Shown here: positions 35,761 through 45,505 of the stretch, piece after piece
Numbering within the stretch: position 1 is the first letter of the stretch
How the letters are laid out: the number at the start of each line of letters is the position of its first letter
Assembly: GCA_006218065.1 (NCBI GenBank)
Contig: VBWE01000022.1
Span: 1-64,000 of the forward strand
Direction of reading: 5' to 3'
Length of the DNA: 64,000 nt
Source of the DNA: Bacteroidota bacterium
GTDB taxonomy: Bacteria; Bacteroidota; Bacteroidia; Palsa-965
Made by a program: the position numbers and the translations under genes
Notes under the pieces: generated by a model
Told to the model about the DNA's origin: nothing
Databases searched by the model: none
The model's input: only the letters and a program-made list of their open reading frames with translations

Positions 35761-35768
35761 TACCTTTG
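35761..35768 (+). promoter_or_regulatory. -7 promoter box for tamB
   Basis: TACCTTTG matches TAnnTTTG, 19 bases before the TTG start of tamB, in the 35-base gap between the divergent tsaD and tamB genes. Confidence 0.5.
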
Positions 35769-35787
35769 AAAGTTATAAATAATCCGA

Positions 35788-38700
35788 TTGAAAACGCTGC
35801 ACAAAATTATCAAAAAGCTGTTCCGGGGCGCGCTCTGGACAGGCGGCGTTGTGATTATGCTGCTGGTCGTGGCGTATTTAGGCCTGCGCAGCCCGGCGGT
35901 ACAGACCTGGGTTTGCGGGCAGGCGGCAGACTGGTTGTCGGGCGAGCTGGGGACTACGGTGCGCGTGGGCGGTGTGAATATCGAATTCGTGAAGAAAATC
36001 GTTTTCGAGGACGTGTACATCGAAGACCTGCACAAAGATACGCTGCTGCATGCCGGGAAACTCAAAGTGGATGTTTCCGCGTTCAGCTACAACCAGCGTT
36101 TCATCGATATCGGCGACGTTTCGCTGACGAATACCAAGGTTAAACTGAAGAAATATGCCGGGGAACGCGGACTGAATTACCGGTTCATCGAAAAGTATTT
36201 TGATTCGGGCGATACGATAAAAACCAAAAGCAAAAATCCCTGGAACCTGCAGCTGCGCGGGGTTACGCTCACCAATGTAACCTTCGCGTATATCGATACG
36301 CGTTTTTCAGATACGACTTTCGGAGTGGATTATGAAAATATCCGCGCCAGCCATATTAACGCCAAGTTTGAGCATATACAGCCCGGTGATTCCACGTTCC
36401 AGATGGACATCAAGTATTTTTCGGCGCAGGAAAAAAGCGGGTTCACGGTGCGCAATCTTTCCGCGCATGTCACCACGGGCGAAAAAGCATTCGAACTCGA
36501 CCAGCTGAACATCCGCACACCCGAAAGCACTATCAACGGTTTCCTTGGTTTTCAGTTCAATTCGTTCGACGATGTGGAAGATGATTTTGTACATAAAGTC
36601 AAGCTCGACGGGCATTTCTACAATACCTCGATGGACCTTTCGGATATTGCCTATTTCGCGCCGGAGCTTCGCGGTATTCACAAGCGCATTTACCTTTCGG
36701 GCGATGTGAAAGGGAAGATCGACCGGCTGCGCTGCAAGGAAATCGATATCCGTTTCGGTGCGAGTTCGCGGCTGGCCGGCAATTTCAGTTTCGACGGTTT
36801 GCCGGATATCGACCAGGCGCTGATGAGTTTTAAAATCGACGAGTTTAAAACGAATAAAAAAGACCTGGAAGGCGTTCCTGTTCCGCCTTTCGAAAAAGGC
36901 GAACTCGTTAAGCTCCCGGATAATTTCGGTATGCTCGGCGAGATGCGGTTCAAAGGTACCTTCGACGGATTTGTGCACGATTTCGTGGCGCACGGGGAAG
37001 CGCACACCGCGCTCGGCGATATTGCCATGCGCGAATTCGCCATGGTGGACCAGGGTGAAGGCAAACTGATCAGCTACGAAGGCCAGCAACTGGAAGCCCG
37101 GGCATTCGATATCGGCCGTTTTATCGGCGTGCCGGAAATGGGACGCATCACGGCGAATTTCAAAGTGGAAGGCAGCGGACTGCGAAAAGAAAATATTACT
37201 TCCGTACTCGAAGGAACCGTGAACAGCCTCGATTTCAAAGGATACACGTACCGCAATATGGGCGTGAAAGGAACGTTGAAACGGAATCTTTTCGATGGTG
37301 ATCTTAACGTGCAGGACCGGAATATCGACCTGGATTTCAGCGGGAACGTGGATTTCAGCGACAAGAATAAACCGGTGATGAATTTCAACGCGAACATTGG
37401 CAATGCGAACCTGGTGGCCCTGCACCTGATGGAAGGCAAAGATTCCGTTTTCGTTTCCGCGGAAACGATTTTCAGCCTCGAAGGCGATAACCTTGACAAC
37501 CTGAAAGGCCTGGCGACGATCAGCGACCTGAAATACACGCGTAACGAAGACGTGTACAAAGTGAAATCGATGACGCTGCAGGCCAGCAAAACGGAGAAGG
37601 GCAAACGGCTCGAGCTCAATGGCGATTTCATCAGCTCGTTCATCGAAGGAAAATTCAACCTCGGGCAATTGCCGAAATCCATTTCGCAGATACTTTCTAA
37701 TTACATGCCGGCTTACTTTCCGCCACTGGATAAAAAAGAAGCGGATAAACTGGTCGGGCAGGATTTCCGTTACGATTTCCGCCTGATCGGGAATACCCGC
37801 CCGGTGCAGATTGTTATTCCCGGCATCGAACTGGCGGCAGGCACACGGCTGCACGGAAACTACGGCAGCGAACGGAATTTTTTCAGCGCGTTTTTCAATT
37901 CCGATTATATCGAGTACGAATTGCGCCGTTACGAAGGTATCAGCATGAGTTCCAGCAGCACGCCGAGAGGAATCCTGTACGAAGGCAACCTCGGCCGGGC
38001 GCGGCTCAGCGATACGCTCTGGCTGGGTAATATGCGCGTGATCGGCGATGCGAAAAACGATACGGCGACGTATGCTTTCGACTGGGATAATAAAACGGGT
38101 AAAAAGAACAGCGGGAACCTGAACGGATTTATCCGTTTCGAGGATACGAAATCGCTGGTGCTTGCCGTAAATTCAGGAATGTTTTTCCTGGAAGACTCGC
38201 TCTGGACTGCCGACCGCGGGGCGAGGGTGCGCATGGATTCGAGCCGGTTTACGGTGAAAAATTTCTGGATACGCTCGGGTGCGCAGGCCGTCGGCGCGGA
38301 GGGAATTGTTGCGAAAAACAATACCGATTCGCTGAATATTTACCTGAAGAAATTCAATCTCGGTATCGTGAACCGCTTTACCGGGAACGGCATGGGCCTG
38401 AAAGGCACGGTGGACGGGCATACCGCGCTGCGCGATATTTATAACGACGTGCTCTTCAATAGCGATATCAATTTTAATAACCTGATGGTGAACAAGCGCG
38501 GTATAGGCGACGGAAACGTAAAAGCCAACTGGGATCCGAAAACCGAAGCGATCACCATGCGCGGATCTTTCGATAAAGTGAGCTCTGTAGCCAATACGCC
38601 GAAAAACAAAAGCCTCACGTTCGACGGGAAATATTTTCCGAAGAAAAAGGAAAACAGCCTGAATATCGGCATCCGGGTGCTGGACATGGAACTCGATATG

Positions 38701-40317
38701 TTTGCGCCGTATGTGAAAGACTATTGTTCGTATTTCGTCGGGCAGTACAATGGCGAAGTAAGCCTTACCGGGACGCCCGACAAACCCGTGCTGAACGGCG
38801 AACTGAACGTGTACGCCAAAAAAATCAATATCGATTTCCTGAATACGTTTATCACATTCCCGTACCAGAAAGTCGGGATCGAGGAAAATTCGTTTTTCGT
38901 GGAATCGTTTAAAGTCTTCGATCCCCAGGGTGATTCGGCCGTACTTTACGGTCACGTTTTCCACGATCACCTCACCAATTTCCAGCTCGATATCGACGCT
39001 TCGATGAAACAGTTCCAGGTGCTGAATACCACGGCGCGGCAGAACGAATATTATTACGGAACACTTTACGCCACCGGCAACGTGAACTTTTTCGGCTTCC
39101 TGGATAATATCCGGATCGATGCGGATATTACCACGGACAAGAAAACGGTGACTGAACGCATGACCAAAAAAGTCCTGTATTCCAGTTTCAATATCCCGAT
39201 GGAAACCGTGCAGGAGGTGAGCGACAATGATTTTATCACTTTCGTGAAGGATACGACGAAGATCAAGCCCAGGCCGCAGAACAGCGGCTCCGGCATCGAG
39301 ATGAACCTGAACATCGAAGCCACGCCCGATTGCCAGGTGAAAGTAATTTTCGATCCGAAAGTAGGCGATGAAATTACCGCGAAAGGAAACGGCCGCCTGG
39401 AAATGAACATCGCCCGGAACGGCGATCTCAGGCTCAAAGGATTGTACAACGTGGAGTCGGGAAGCTACCTGTTCACGCTGAAAAACTTAGTAAACAAACC
39501 TTTTGTGATCGACAAAGGCGGAACGATCAAATGGTCCGGCGATCCGTACAAAGCGGATATCAACATGACCGCGACGTACAATGTAACCACGTCCGTCAAG
39601 CCGTTTTTCCCGTATGATTCGCTCGATATCTTCAAGCGCCAGTATCCCGTGGAATGCAAACTGAACCTGAAAGGCGACCTCATGCGCCCGGATATCGGCT
39701 TCGATATCGAACTGCCGGGCGCCGATCCGCGCGTACAGGAAGGCGTAGCGCGTTTCCTGCAAACGGAAGAAGAACGGAACAAACAGGTTTTCGCCCTGCT
39801 GGTGATGAACAGTTTCATTACGCCGCAGGAATACCGCGACCTGGGTTATTCGGCCGGCACGAACAACGCGTTTGCATCCACCGGCAGCGAACTGCTTTCG
39901 GCGCAGATCAGCAATTGGCTTTCGCAGATCAGCAAGGAATTCAACCTCGGCGTGAAGTACCGGCCGAACGATGAACTTAGCAAGGAAGAACTGCGCGTGT
40001 ACATGGGTACGCAGGTGTTCAACGACCGCGTAACGATCGACGGAAACTTTGCTGTAGTGAACCAGTCCACCAATAACGTAGTGGGTGATGTGAACGTGGA
40101 GTATAAAATCACCGACGACGGCAAAGTGCGGCTGAAAGCCTTCAACCGCTCGAATGAAAATACGCTGACCAATGGAAACGCACCGTACACGCAGGGAGTC
40201 GGTGTTTTTTACCGCGAGGATTTCAACACCGTCCGCGAACTTTACCTGCGGTATATGGAATGGCTCAAAACCAGCCGCCCGAACGAACCGAAACAACCGG
40301 AAGTACCGAAACAGTAA
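35788..40317 (+). CDS. tamB: Translocation and assembly module protein TamB
   Basis: 1509 residues, within the usual range for TamB/YtfN. The start is TTG (MKTLHKIIKKLFRG), since no ATG lies near and the N-terminal membrane helix (GGVVIMLLVVAYLGL, about residues 19-33) fits. An AsmA-like beginning (LSGELGTTVRVGGVNIEFVKKIVFEDVYIED) is followed by long beta-taco repeats and a C-terminal DUF490/TamB domain (ARNGDLRLKGLYNVESGSYLFTLKN, LPGADPRVQEGVARFL, FAVVNQSTNNVVGDVNVEYKI). TamB spans the periplasm from the inner membrane and takes part in phospholipid transport to, and protein assembly in, the outer membrane. No TamA/BamA-like gene is adjacent here. A TACCTTTG promoter box precedes the start. 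Confidence 0.92.
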   Translation: MKTLHKIIKKLFRGALWTGGVVIMLLVVAYLGLRSPAVQTWVCGQAADWLSGELGTTVRVGGVNIEFVKKIVFEDVYIEDLHKDTLLHAGKLKVDVSAFSYNQRFIDIGDVSLTNTKVKLKKYAGERGLNYRFIEKYFDSGDTIKTKSKNPWNLQLRGVTLTNVTFAYIDTRFSDTTFGVDYENIRASHINAKFEHIQPGDSTFQMDIKYFSAQEKSGFTVRNLSAHVTTGEKAFELDQLNIRTPESTINGFLGFQFNSFDDVEDDFVHKVKLDGHFYNTSMDLSDIAYFAPELRGIHKRIYLSGDVKGKIDRLRCKEIDIRFGASSRLAGNFSFDGLPDIDQALMSFKIDEFKTNKKDLEGVPVPPFEKGELVKLPDNFGMLGEMRFKGTFDGFVHDFVAHGEAHTALGDIAMREFAMVDQGEGKLISYEGQQLEARAFDIGRFIGVPEMGRITANFKVEGSGLRKENITSVLEGTVNSLDFKGYTYRNMGVKGTLKRNLFDGDLNVQDRNIDLDFSGNVDFSDKNKPVMNFNANIGNANLVALHLMEGKDSVFVSAETIFSLEGDNLDNLKGLATISDLKYTRNEDVYKVKSMTLQASKTEKGKRLELNGDFISSFIEGKFNLGQLPKSISQILSNYMPAYFPPLDKKEADKLVGQDFRYDFRLIGNTRPVQIVIPGIELAAGTRLHGNYGSERNFFSAFFNSDYIEYELRRYEGISMSSSSTPRGILYEGNLGRARLSDTLWLGNMRVIGDAKNDTATYAFDWDNKTGKKNSGNLNGFIRFEDTKSLVLAVNSGMFFLEDSLWTADRGARVRMDSSRFTVKNFWIRSGAQAVGAEGIVAKNNTDSLNIYLKKFNLGIVNRFTGNGMGLKGTVDGHTALRDIYNDVLFNSDINFNNLMVNKRGIGDGNVKANWDPKTEAITMRGSFDKVSSVANTPKNKSLTFDGKYFPKKKENSLNIGIRVLDMELDMFAPYVKDYCSYFVGQYNGEVSLTGTPDKPVLNGELNVYAKKINIDFLNTFITFPYQKVGIEENSFFVESFKVFDPQGDSAVLYGHVFHDHLTNFQLDIDASMKQFQVLNTTARQNEYYYGTLYATGNVNFFGFLDNIRIDADITTDKKTVTERMTKKVLYSSFNIPMETVQEVSDNDFITFVKDTTKIKPRPQNSGSGIEMNLNIEATPDCQVKVIFDPKVGDEITAKGNGRLEMNIARNGDLRLKGLYNVESGSYLFTLKNLVNKPFVIDKGGTIKWSGDPYKADINMTATYNVTTSVKPFFPYDSLDIFKRQYPVECKLNLKGDLMRPDIGFDIELPGADPRVQEGVARFLQTEEERNKQVFALLVMNSFITPQEYRDLGYSAGTNNAFASTGSELLSAQISNWLSQISKEFNLGVKYRPNDELSKEELRVYMGTQVFNDRVTIDGNFAVVNQSTNNVVGDVNVEYKITDDGKVRLKAFNRSNENTLTNGNAPYTQGVGVFYREDFNTVRELYLRYMEWLKTSRPNEPKQPEVPKQ

Positions 40318-40322
40318 ATAAG

Positions 40323-40366
40323 ACTCTTTGTGTTTCTTTGTGCCTTAGTGCCTTTGTGGCAAGAGA
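40323..40366. repeat. Dispersed CTTTGTG-type repeat after tamB
   Basis: gactctttgtgtttctttg, then tgccttagtgcctttgtggc and aagag. It matches the copy at 28665 with a few changes, in the same orientation. Confidence 0.8.
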
Positions 40367-40466
40367 GCCGTACAGGATAGCCGGGAAGTTTCCGGATGAT
40401 CGCGAGAAATGGTGTTTTTCTTCAAGTGAATTATTATAAATAATTGATTTTTAATTCAATAAATAA

Positions 40467-41813
40467 ATGAAAAGAGTCCGGCTTCTCGATCTCGCCAAAC
40501 AAATCCGGGCAGCGATTGACGAACGATTCGGCAACGAACCAATTTGGGTGGAAGCCGAAACGGGCAATATCCGGGCTTCGCAGGCTGGACATGTTTACCT
40601 CAGTTTACTGGAAAAATCCGCATCCGGCGAAGCCATAGCCGAAGTTTCCGCCGTGGTCTGGAGCGGCTCGGCCGTAATCCTCCGGCAATTCGAGGAAATA
40701 ACGGGCCGCCCGTTCGCCGGGAACCTGAAAGTATGCGTACTCGTGCGCGTGGCCTATCATGTTCGTTTCGGCCTGAAATTAGTGATCGAAGGCATTGATG
40801 TGGCATACACCATCGGGGAACTTGCCCTGGAAAGGGAAAGAACCCTGCAGCAACTGGCCGCGGACTTCCCGGAATACATCAGCTACCGTAACGGGCAGGT
40901 GGATTCCGCCAACCGCCACCTGGAAAAACGGGCGGTGATCCAGCAAATAGCCGTGATCACCGCGCCCGATTCCGAAGCGCTGGCCGATTTTATGTACCAG
41001 CTGGATCATAATCCGTTTGCGTACCGTTTCCGGGTAAAGTTGTTCCCGGTAGCCGTGCAGGGCGAGCAGGCCGGCCCGCAAATGGCCCGCGCCATCCAAA
41101 CCGCTTCGGCAGAAAGTCCGGATGCCCTTGTCCTGATCCGGGGCGGCGGCTCGCAGATGGACCTGTACGCTTTTGAAAACGCGGAACTCGCCGCCGCCAT
41201 CGCCAGGAGTCCCGTTCCGGTACTGACCGGGATCGGGCACCACCGAAACCAGGCTATTGCCGATTTAGTAGCCCATGAAAGCCTCAGCACGCCTACGAAA
41301 GTAGCCGAATGGCTGATCGATTACGCCCGGACTTTTGAAGTGCGGATACTGGAGTTGCAGGAAGAAGCGCTTGAACTTACGGCAGGCTGCCTGGAAGCTG
41401 AAAAACAGCGGCTGGAATCAGCTTCGCGCGGACTGGTTTACGCCGTGCGTACGCTGCGTGAAAGCCAGCGCCACCGGCTGGAACGACTGGCTATGGCCAC
41501 GCAGCATGTAAGCCGTTTATTCCTCGAAAAACGCAAAAACGCGCCGGAACGGCTGATGAAAGACATCGAAGGATCGCTGCGGATGAACGTACTGCGCCGC
41601 CTGAACCACCTGCAATTGCTGGAAGCGACCGTAAAGCAGGCGGCGCCGGACCGGATACTGCAGCGCGGTTTTGCGATGCTGAGCGTGGACGGAAAAATAA
41701 CAGCAAACGGGACAAAAATCGTTCCGGGCCAGGACCTGACCGTTATACTTGCAGATACGGAAATTGACACCACGGTGAAACAGGTCCGGCTGCACGAAAA
41801 GAAATCATCATGA
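40467..41813 (+). CDS. xseA: Exodeoxyribonuclease VII large subunit
   Basis: The 448-residue protein has an N-terminal OB-fold (WVEAETGNIRASQAGHVYLSLLEK, AVVWSGSA). The catalytic core reads IAVITAPDSEALADFMYQLDHNPFAYRFRVKLFPVAVQGEQA, LVLIRGGGSQMDLYAFENAELAAAIARSPVPVLTGIGHHRNQAIADLVAH, with the family's GGGS and GIGH motifs. A long coiled-coil then leads to the C-terminal RGFAML segment. ExoVII degrades single-stranded DNA from both ends without metal and needs several XseB per XseA. The stop overlaps the xseB start (ATGA), so the two are translationally coupled. Confidence 0.94.
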   Translation: MKRVRLLDLAKQIRAAIDERFGNEPIWVEAETGNIRASQAGHVYLSLLEKSASGEAIAEVSAVVWSGSAVILRQFEEITGRPFAGNLKVCVLVRVAYHVRFGLKLVIEGIDVAYTIGELALERERTLQQLAADFPEYISYRNGQVDSANRHLEKRAVIQQIAVITAPDSEALADFMYQLDHNPFAYRFRVKLFPVAVQGEQAGPQMARAIQTASAESPDALVLIRGGGSQMDLYAFENAELAAAIARSPVPVLTGIGHHRNQAIADLVAHESLSTPTKVAEWLIDYARTFEVRILELQEEALELTAGCLEAEKQRLESASRGLVYAVRTLRESQRHRLERLAMATQHVSRLFLEKRKNAPERLMKDIEGSLRMNVLRRLNHLQLLEATVKQAAPDRILQRGFAMLSVDGKITANGTKIVPGQDLTVILADTEIDTTVKQVRLHEKKSS

Positions 41814-42022
41814 AAAAACAGCCTAAACAGGAAGAACTCACGTACGAAACGGCTATGGCCGAACTGGAAGAGATCGTACAAAAGCTGGACAGCGACAGCG
41901 TAGCCCTTGACGAACTTGCGCAGCTTGTAAAACGGGCGAACGAACTGGCCGCTTTCTGCAAAAACAAATTACGCGAGATCGAATCGGAGCTGGAGAAGCT
42001 CAATCCCGGGAAGGAGGATTGA
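41810..42022 (+). CDS. xseB: Exodeoxyribonuclease VII small subunit
   Basis: A 70-residue protein with the XseB helical-hairpin pattern: LTYETAMAELEEIVQKLDSD, VALDELAQLVKRANELAAFC, KNKLREIESELEKL. It starts four bases before the xseA stop. It coats the XseA coiled coils and activates the nuclease. Confidence 0.93.
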   Translation: MKKQPKQEELTYETAMAELEEIVQKLDSDSVALDELAQLVKRANELAAFCKNKLREIESELEKLNPGKED

Positions 42023-42055
42023 AAACCTGCCCGGCACAGAACGTTCAGTCTGCTC

Positions 42056-42090
42056 AAAAAAAGCCCGCCTGCTTTTCCTGCAGACGGGCT
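42056..42090 (-). terminator. Intrinsic terminator for the minus-strand gene at 42151
   Basis: Stem agcccgcctgc (42062-42072) with gcagacgggct (42080-42090), one mismatch. On the minus strand it is followed by a run of seven T (the A-run at 42056-42062). It lies between convergent xseB and the unknown gene, and may stop both. Confidence 0.75.
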
Positions 42091-42150
42091 TCACTTACTG
42101 CTACGGCATTACTTTGCCCGTTATCATAGAACCTTTTTGATTTACTGCGC

Positions 42151-43806
42151 TTACCCGGCCGGCACGGCAGAAGGCGCCGGCGTTGTTGATGCCGGGATGA
42201 TCTGCGGCAGTTTGTCCGGCTGTAAAAAATCGGCCATGTAAATGGGAGAAGCGACCTGTACGACAACGGCATTGTCTCCGCCCTGAACGCGGCAAAGTGT
42301 AGCATTGCTGAGTATGGCAGGGAGCAGGTTACCTGTAACGGCGTCAAACCGGCCTGATTGGATCATGCTGGTATAATCCTGGAATGCTTTGGCTTCGGCA
42401 TAAGCAGGTGCAACAAAACTTTCATCGCTGACCGTTACCACCGGGTTATTGGGATCGGTTACATCCAGCACCCCGAATTGCAAAGCCAGCCCGATGTTGA
42501 AAGCTCCGGCGCCATTGGTGATTACCTGGAGCTGAAATCCCGTGATTACTGGTACTAGGTTTGTGGATGCCGTCGCAGGAACGGGTAAAAAACTTTCCTG
42601 GTAAGTGCCGATGCCTGAAAACTGCATATTGCCCCAGTTGGAAGAATCGCTGTAAAAATCACTGCTGGGGTAAAGGCCCTGTGTGCTGAATGCCAATCCT
42701 GCGCCGACCTGCACAACAGTGCCCTGCAGGCCGAGAACTTTCACCTCACTGCCGCTGCCTTGGTTGACATGCAGGTAACCGAGTGAGCCGAAGAATGAAT
42801 TGGGGTAATCCGGATTATTGGCCAGTGAAACCGGGTAGGAGCAGAAGGCCCACGAATAAGGGTAAGTTTCGCCTCCGCCATTGGGAGAATCTCCGCCCGA
42901 CCATACGGGTATATCAATGGTAATATGATTATAGGTTACCGAAGGCGGCAACGGCAGCGAGAAGTAAGTGCTGTTAAACTGCTGCTGGTCCGGTGTGCCG
43001 CTGGACAGGTTTTCGAACTCCTGTGTAAACTGGTTCCAGATGCTTCCGGCTGTGGCATAATCGCCAAAATTGGCAGCGATGGTACTGCCTATGCTTACAC
43101 AATTGCTGGCAGAGCCCGTAGAAGTAATCAGCAGTTGCAGGGCGGAATCGTGAATATAATACACTAAGGCTACCAGGGTATGCGTATAGCTCATTAAACG
43201 CAGCACCGATTCATACTGTGTTTCGTATTTGTAAGTATTGCCGAGCAGGCTTTGGGAGGTGTTTGACTGGGCATTGGAAAGTATCTGGATCCAGGTTGGC
43301 AGGGCATTGAGTCCCAGCGTGCTTGAAGATCCTGCAGGCACGCTGGTGGAGAAGATGCCGGACAGGCTTGATACGCTGGGGTCCATAATGTTGATAGGAG
43401 CTGATCCCACCAAAAGATTTAGCATGGATAAAGCCCCGGTACTTGTTGAGGTTCCCAGGCACCAGTCGCTGAAAGGGATATTCTGTCCGTTGCTTGTAAT
43501 CATACATGTGCCTGATTGATTGGAAACCGAGGCCAGTTCGGTCTGGTATTGCTTGATAACCCCGTGTGCGTAGCCGAGCGAGTTGGCGATACCCGACCAT
43601 TCCTGGGTCAGGGTTTGCTCCTGGATAGCAGTTACCACATTCTGTAGTCCTTGGACCACATCTTGTTCCAGGGCCTGGAGTAGGTCTGCTGTATCGGGCC
43701 CGTTGCCAATCAGCGCGCTGATCAGGTTGGTTTCATTGTCCCTGTTGTCGTACACAGCTTTCAGTGCCTTAAGTACTTTTACAACGTTGTCAAAATCCAT
43801 TTCCAT
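42151..43806 (-). CDS. Large protein of unknown function
   Basis: 551 residues, no signal peptide, one possible alternative start two codons in. The first 110 residues are helical and acidic (MEMDFDNVVKVLKALKAVYD, DLLQALEQDVVQGLQNVVTA). The rest is beta-rich and strikingly high in Ser, Thr, Asn, Tyr and Gly, with phrases such as WCLGTSTSTG and WSGGDSPNGGGETYPYS. I recognise no family. It has its own terminator and a 397-base low-GC upstream gap, so it is an isolated transcription unit. Possibilities include a secreted or surface structural protein lacking a classical signal; that is speculation. Confidence 0.6.
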   Translation of the reverse strand: MEMDFDNVVKVLKALKAVYDNRDNETNLISALIGNGPDTADLLQALEQDVVQGLQNVVTAIQEQTLTQEWSGIANSLGYAHGVIKQYQTELASVSNQSGTCMITSNGQNIPFSDWCLGTSTSTGALSMLNLLVGSAPINIMDPSVSSLSGIFSTSVPAGSSSTLGLNALPTWIQILSNAQSNTSQSLLGNTYKYETQYESVLRLMSYTHTLVALVYYIHDSALQLLITSTGSASNCVSIGSTIAANFGDYATAGSIWNQFTQEFENLSSGTPDQQQFNSTYFSLPLPPSVTYNHITIDIPVWSGGDSPNGGGETYPYSWAFCSYPVSLANNPDYPNSFFGSLGYLHVNQGSGSEVKVLGLQGTVVQVGAGLAFSTQGLYPSSDFYSDSSNWGNMQFSGIGTYQESFLPVPATASTNLVPVITGFQLQVITNGAGAFNIGLALQFGVLDVTDPNNPVVTVSDESFVAPAYAEAKAFQDYTSMIQSGRFDAVTGNLLPAILSNATLCRVQGGDNAVVVQVASPIYMADFLQPDKLPQIIPASTTPAPSAVPAG

Positions 43807-44097
43807 GTTTTTTGTGTTTTTAAGGTTGGTTAATAATTTTTGATGATGGCTCGTTTATTCTTATTTTTATTCATGATGAATCTGTATCAAGTCAAAAATA
43901 TTTTACAGATATATCCGCTAAACGAAGTGGTTACAGGCAACCAAACTTTGTGGATGAATAGCAATAAACCAGGTAAACGACCACTCAGGGCCACTGATTT
44001 ATTTTTATCTATAATTAACATTATGTTAAGTAGTATGTTAATGAAATACAGATAATAACGATATACACCCCATTCCTAACTCAACAGTCCAAAATAA

Positions 44098-44125
44098 AAA
44101 CCCGGGGAGTTTATCCACCGGGTTT
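44098..44125 (-). terminator. Terminator of the TPR gene (minus strand)
   Basis: aaacccgg pairs with ccgggttt around a 12-base loop; on the minus strand the stem is followed by tttattttgg. It is part of the 397-base gap 43807-44203, which also holds the palindrome at 44167-44197 and an AT-rich stretch near 43840-44060 where I see nothing convincing. Confidence 0.65.
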
Positions 44126-44166
44126 CTCAAACAATTCTATAAAACCTTTACGCTATTCCGGATACT

Positions 44167-44197
44167 CGTCATTTCGAGCGGTAGCCGAGAAATGACG
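44167..44197. repeat. Palindrome CGTCATTTC...GAAATGACG
   Basis: Perfect 9-base arms around gagcggtagccga. The same text occurs inside the recA-downstream repeats (19318-19348), so this is another dispersed intergenic element. It ends just before the stop of the minus-strand TPR gene. Confidence 0.75.
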
Positions 44198-44203
44198 AAA
44201 AAC

Positions 44204-45478
44204 CTACCCCTTCTTCAACAACTCCTTAATCCGGTTGTAGTTATCCGTATCCCCAATCTGCCCGTAGGAGATTTTAAGCATATTCAGCACATCGCGGTCC
44301 TTAGGATTGATCTTATTGGCCTTTTCCAGCCACTCGATGCCTTTTTTGATCGGCGCTTCCCACATGGTGGAATACTTGGCCGCATCGGCAATCGTGCTGT
44401 TGGAGCGATTGTAATACTCCACGCCCTGGTTGTAATACAGGTATGATAGTTCATAATGCGGTTCAAATGCAGCCGGCTTAAGCTGTGCGGCTTTCAAAAG
44501 CTGCTCTTCCGATTTGGCGATCAGTTCCTCAAAGTTCTTGGGCTTGGCAGTCGGTTTTCCCTCGGCGTCGTTCGGGTTAGCCATCCGTGAATACACCTGG
44601 CCCACAACCAAACGCAGGTCGCCGTCTTCCGGGCGGGCGCTGATGATGGTGTTCAGTTTGGTTACCGCATCGCTCATCTTGCCCTGTTTAATCAGGTCGT
44701 TCACCACTTCAACCAGCAGTTCCGAATCGCTCGGGTAAAGCTCAAGTCCCTTGTTGATCGCTTCCTTTGCCTTCGTTTCGTCGTTCAGTCCTTTGTGAAT
44801 CTGCGCGATCTGGTAATACGTATGGCCCTTGCCGTATTTGAAATCGGCCAGCTTGCTGTAGTAGATCAAGGCTTTATTGAAGTCTTTTCCGTAAAGTGCA
44901 CAATTTGCGGTATTTACATACAGGCCAGTGTCCACTTTATTGCCGTAAACCACCAGCGATTCGATGGCTTTTTCGAAAGGCGCCAGGGCTTCCAGGTACT
45001 TCTTCTGGTTGTAGTTGGATACGCCGATGTTCTGCAAAGCATAGTTGCAGTCGCGGATGCCGGGCATAATTTTGTCGGTATAGACTTTCTTGCTGTCCAG
45101 GTTGTAGCCTTTCAGGAAAGCCGCCGTAGCTTCAATTACATTAACCGGGTTCATATTCCCGTAGGCTGTCAGCTGTTTTTTGCCGGGATCGGTTACATCC
45201 TTCACCAGTGCGAGCTGATCGCTGAATTCCTTCTGGAATACGGCTGTATAAATTTCGCCGCGGTACACCCAGGTTTGCGGCTCGTCCTTCACACTCGATT
45301 CAGGCAAACAGGCCTTGTCGATACTCGTTTTGGCTTTTGCCAGCGAAGCCGGATCTTTTTCCCTGTTGTAGGTTCCAAGAGCCATGTATGCCGTAGTCCG
45401 GTCAGCCTTTGTCTGCGCTACGCCGGTCTCCGCAACGAAAGCAGAAACCAGTGTGGCCATAATGAAATACTTTCTCAT
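44204..45478 (-). CDS. Periplasmic TPR protein
   Basis: About 424 residues from the ATG at 45478; one Met lies two codons upstream. The signal peptide is MRKYFIMATLVSAFVAETGVAQ. TPR-like units recur through the protein: NTANCALYGKDFNKALIYYSKL, YYQIAQIHKGLNDETKAKEA, PHYELSYLYYNQGVEYYNR, PIKKGIEWLEKANKINPKDR. Likely a periplasmic scaffold. It starts 28 bases after the gyrA stop on the same strand and may be co-transcribed with it, which is an unusual pairing. Confidence 0.85.
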   Translation of the reverse strand: MRKYFIMATLVSAFVAETGVAQTKADRTTAYMALGTYNREKDPASLAKAKTSIDKACLPESSVKDEPQTWVYRGEIYTAVFQKEFSDQLALVKDVTDPGKKQLTAYGNMNPVNVIEATAAFLKGYNLDSKKVYTDKIMPGIRDCNYALQNIGVSNYNQKKYLEALAPFEKAIESLVVYGNKVDTGLYVNTANCALYGKDFNKALIYYSKLADFKYGKGHTYYQIAQIHKGLNDETKAKEAINKGLELYPSDSELLVEVVNDLIKQGKMSDAVTKLNTIISARPEDGDLRLVVGQVYSRMANPNDAEGKPTAKPKNFEELIAKSEEQLLKAAQLKPAAFEPHYELSYLYYNQGVEYYNRSNSTIADAAKYSTMWEAPIKKGIEWLEKANKINPKDRDVLNMLKISYGQIGDTDNYNRIKELLKKG

Positions 45479-45505
45479 CCTCATGATGGGTTGGTGAATC
45501 GTTTA

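Noticed and set aside
36307-37854. 515-codon minus-strand frame inside tamB
   Set aside because: Antisense shadow of tamB; composition is atypical and no domain is visible.
43840-44055. 71-codon frame in the 397-base gap upstream of the unknown 551-aa gene
   Set aside because: Low-complexity AT-rich text with many Met and Leu codons, no homologue recognised and no clear start signal.
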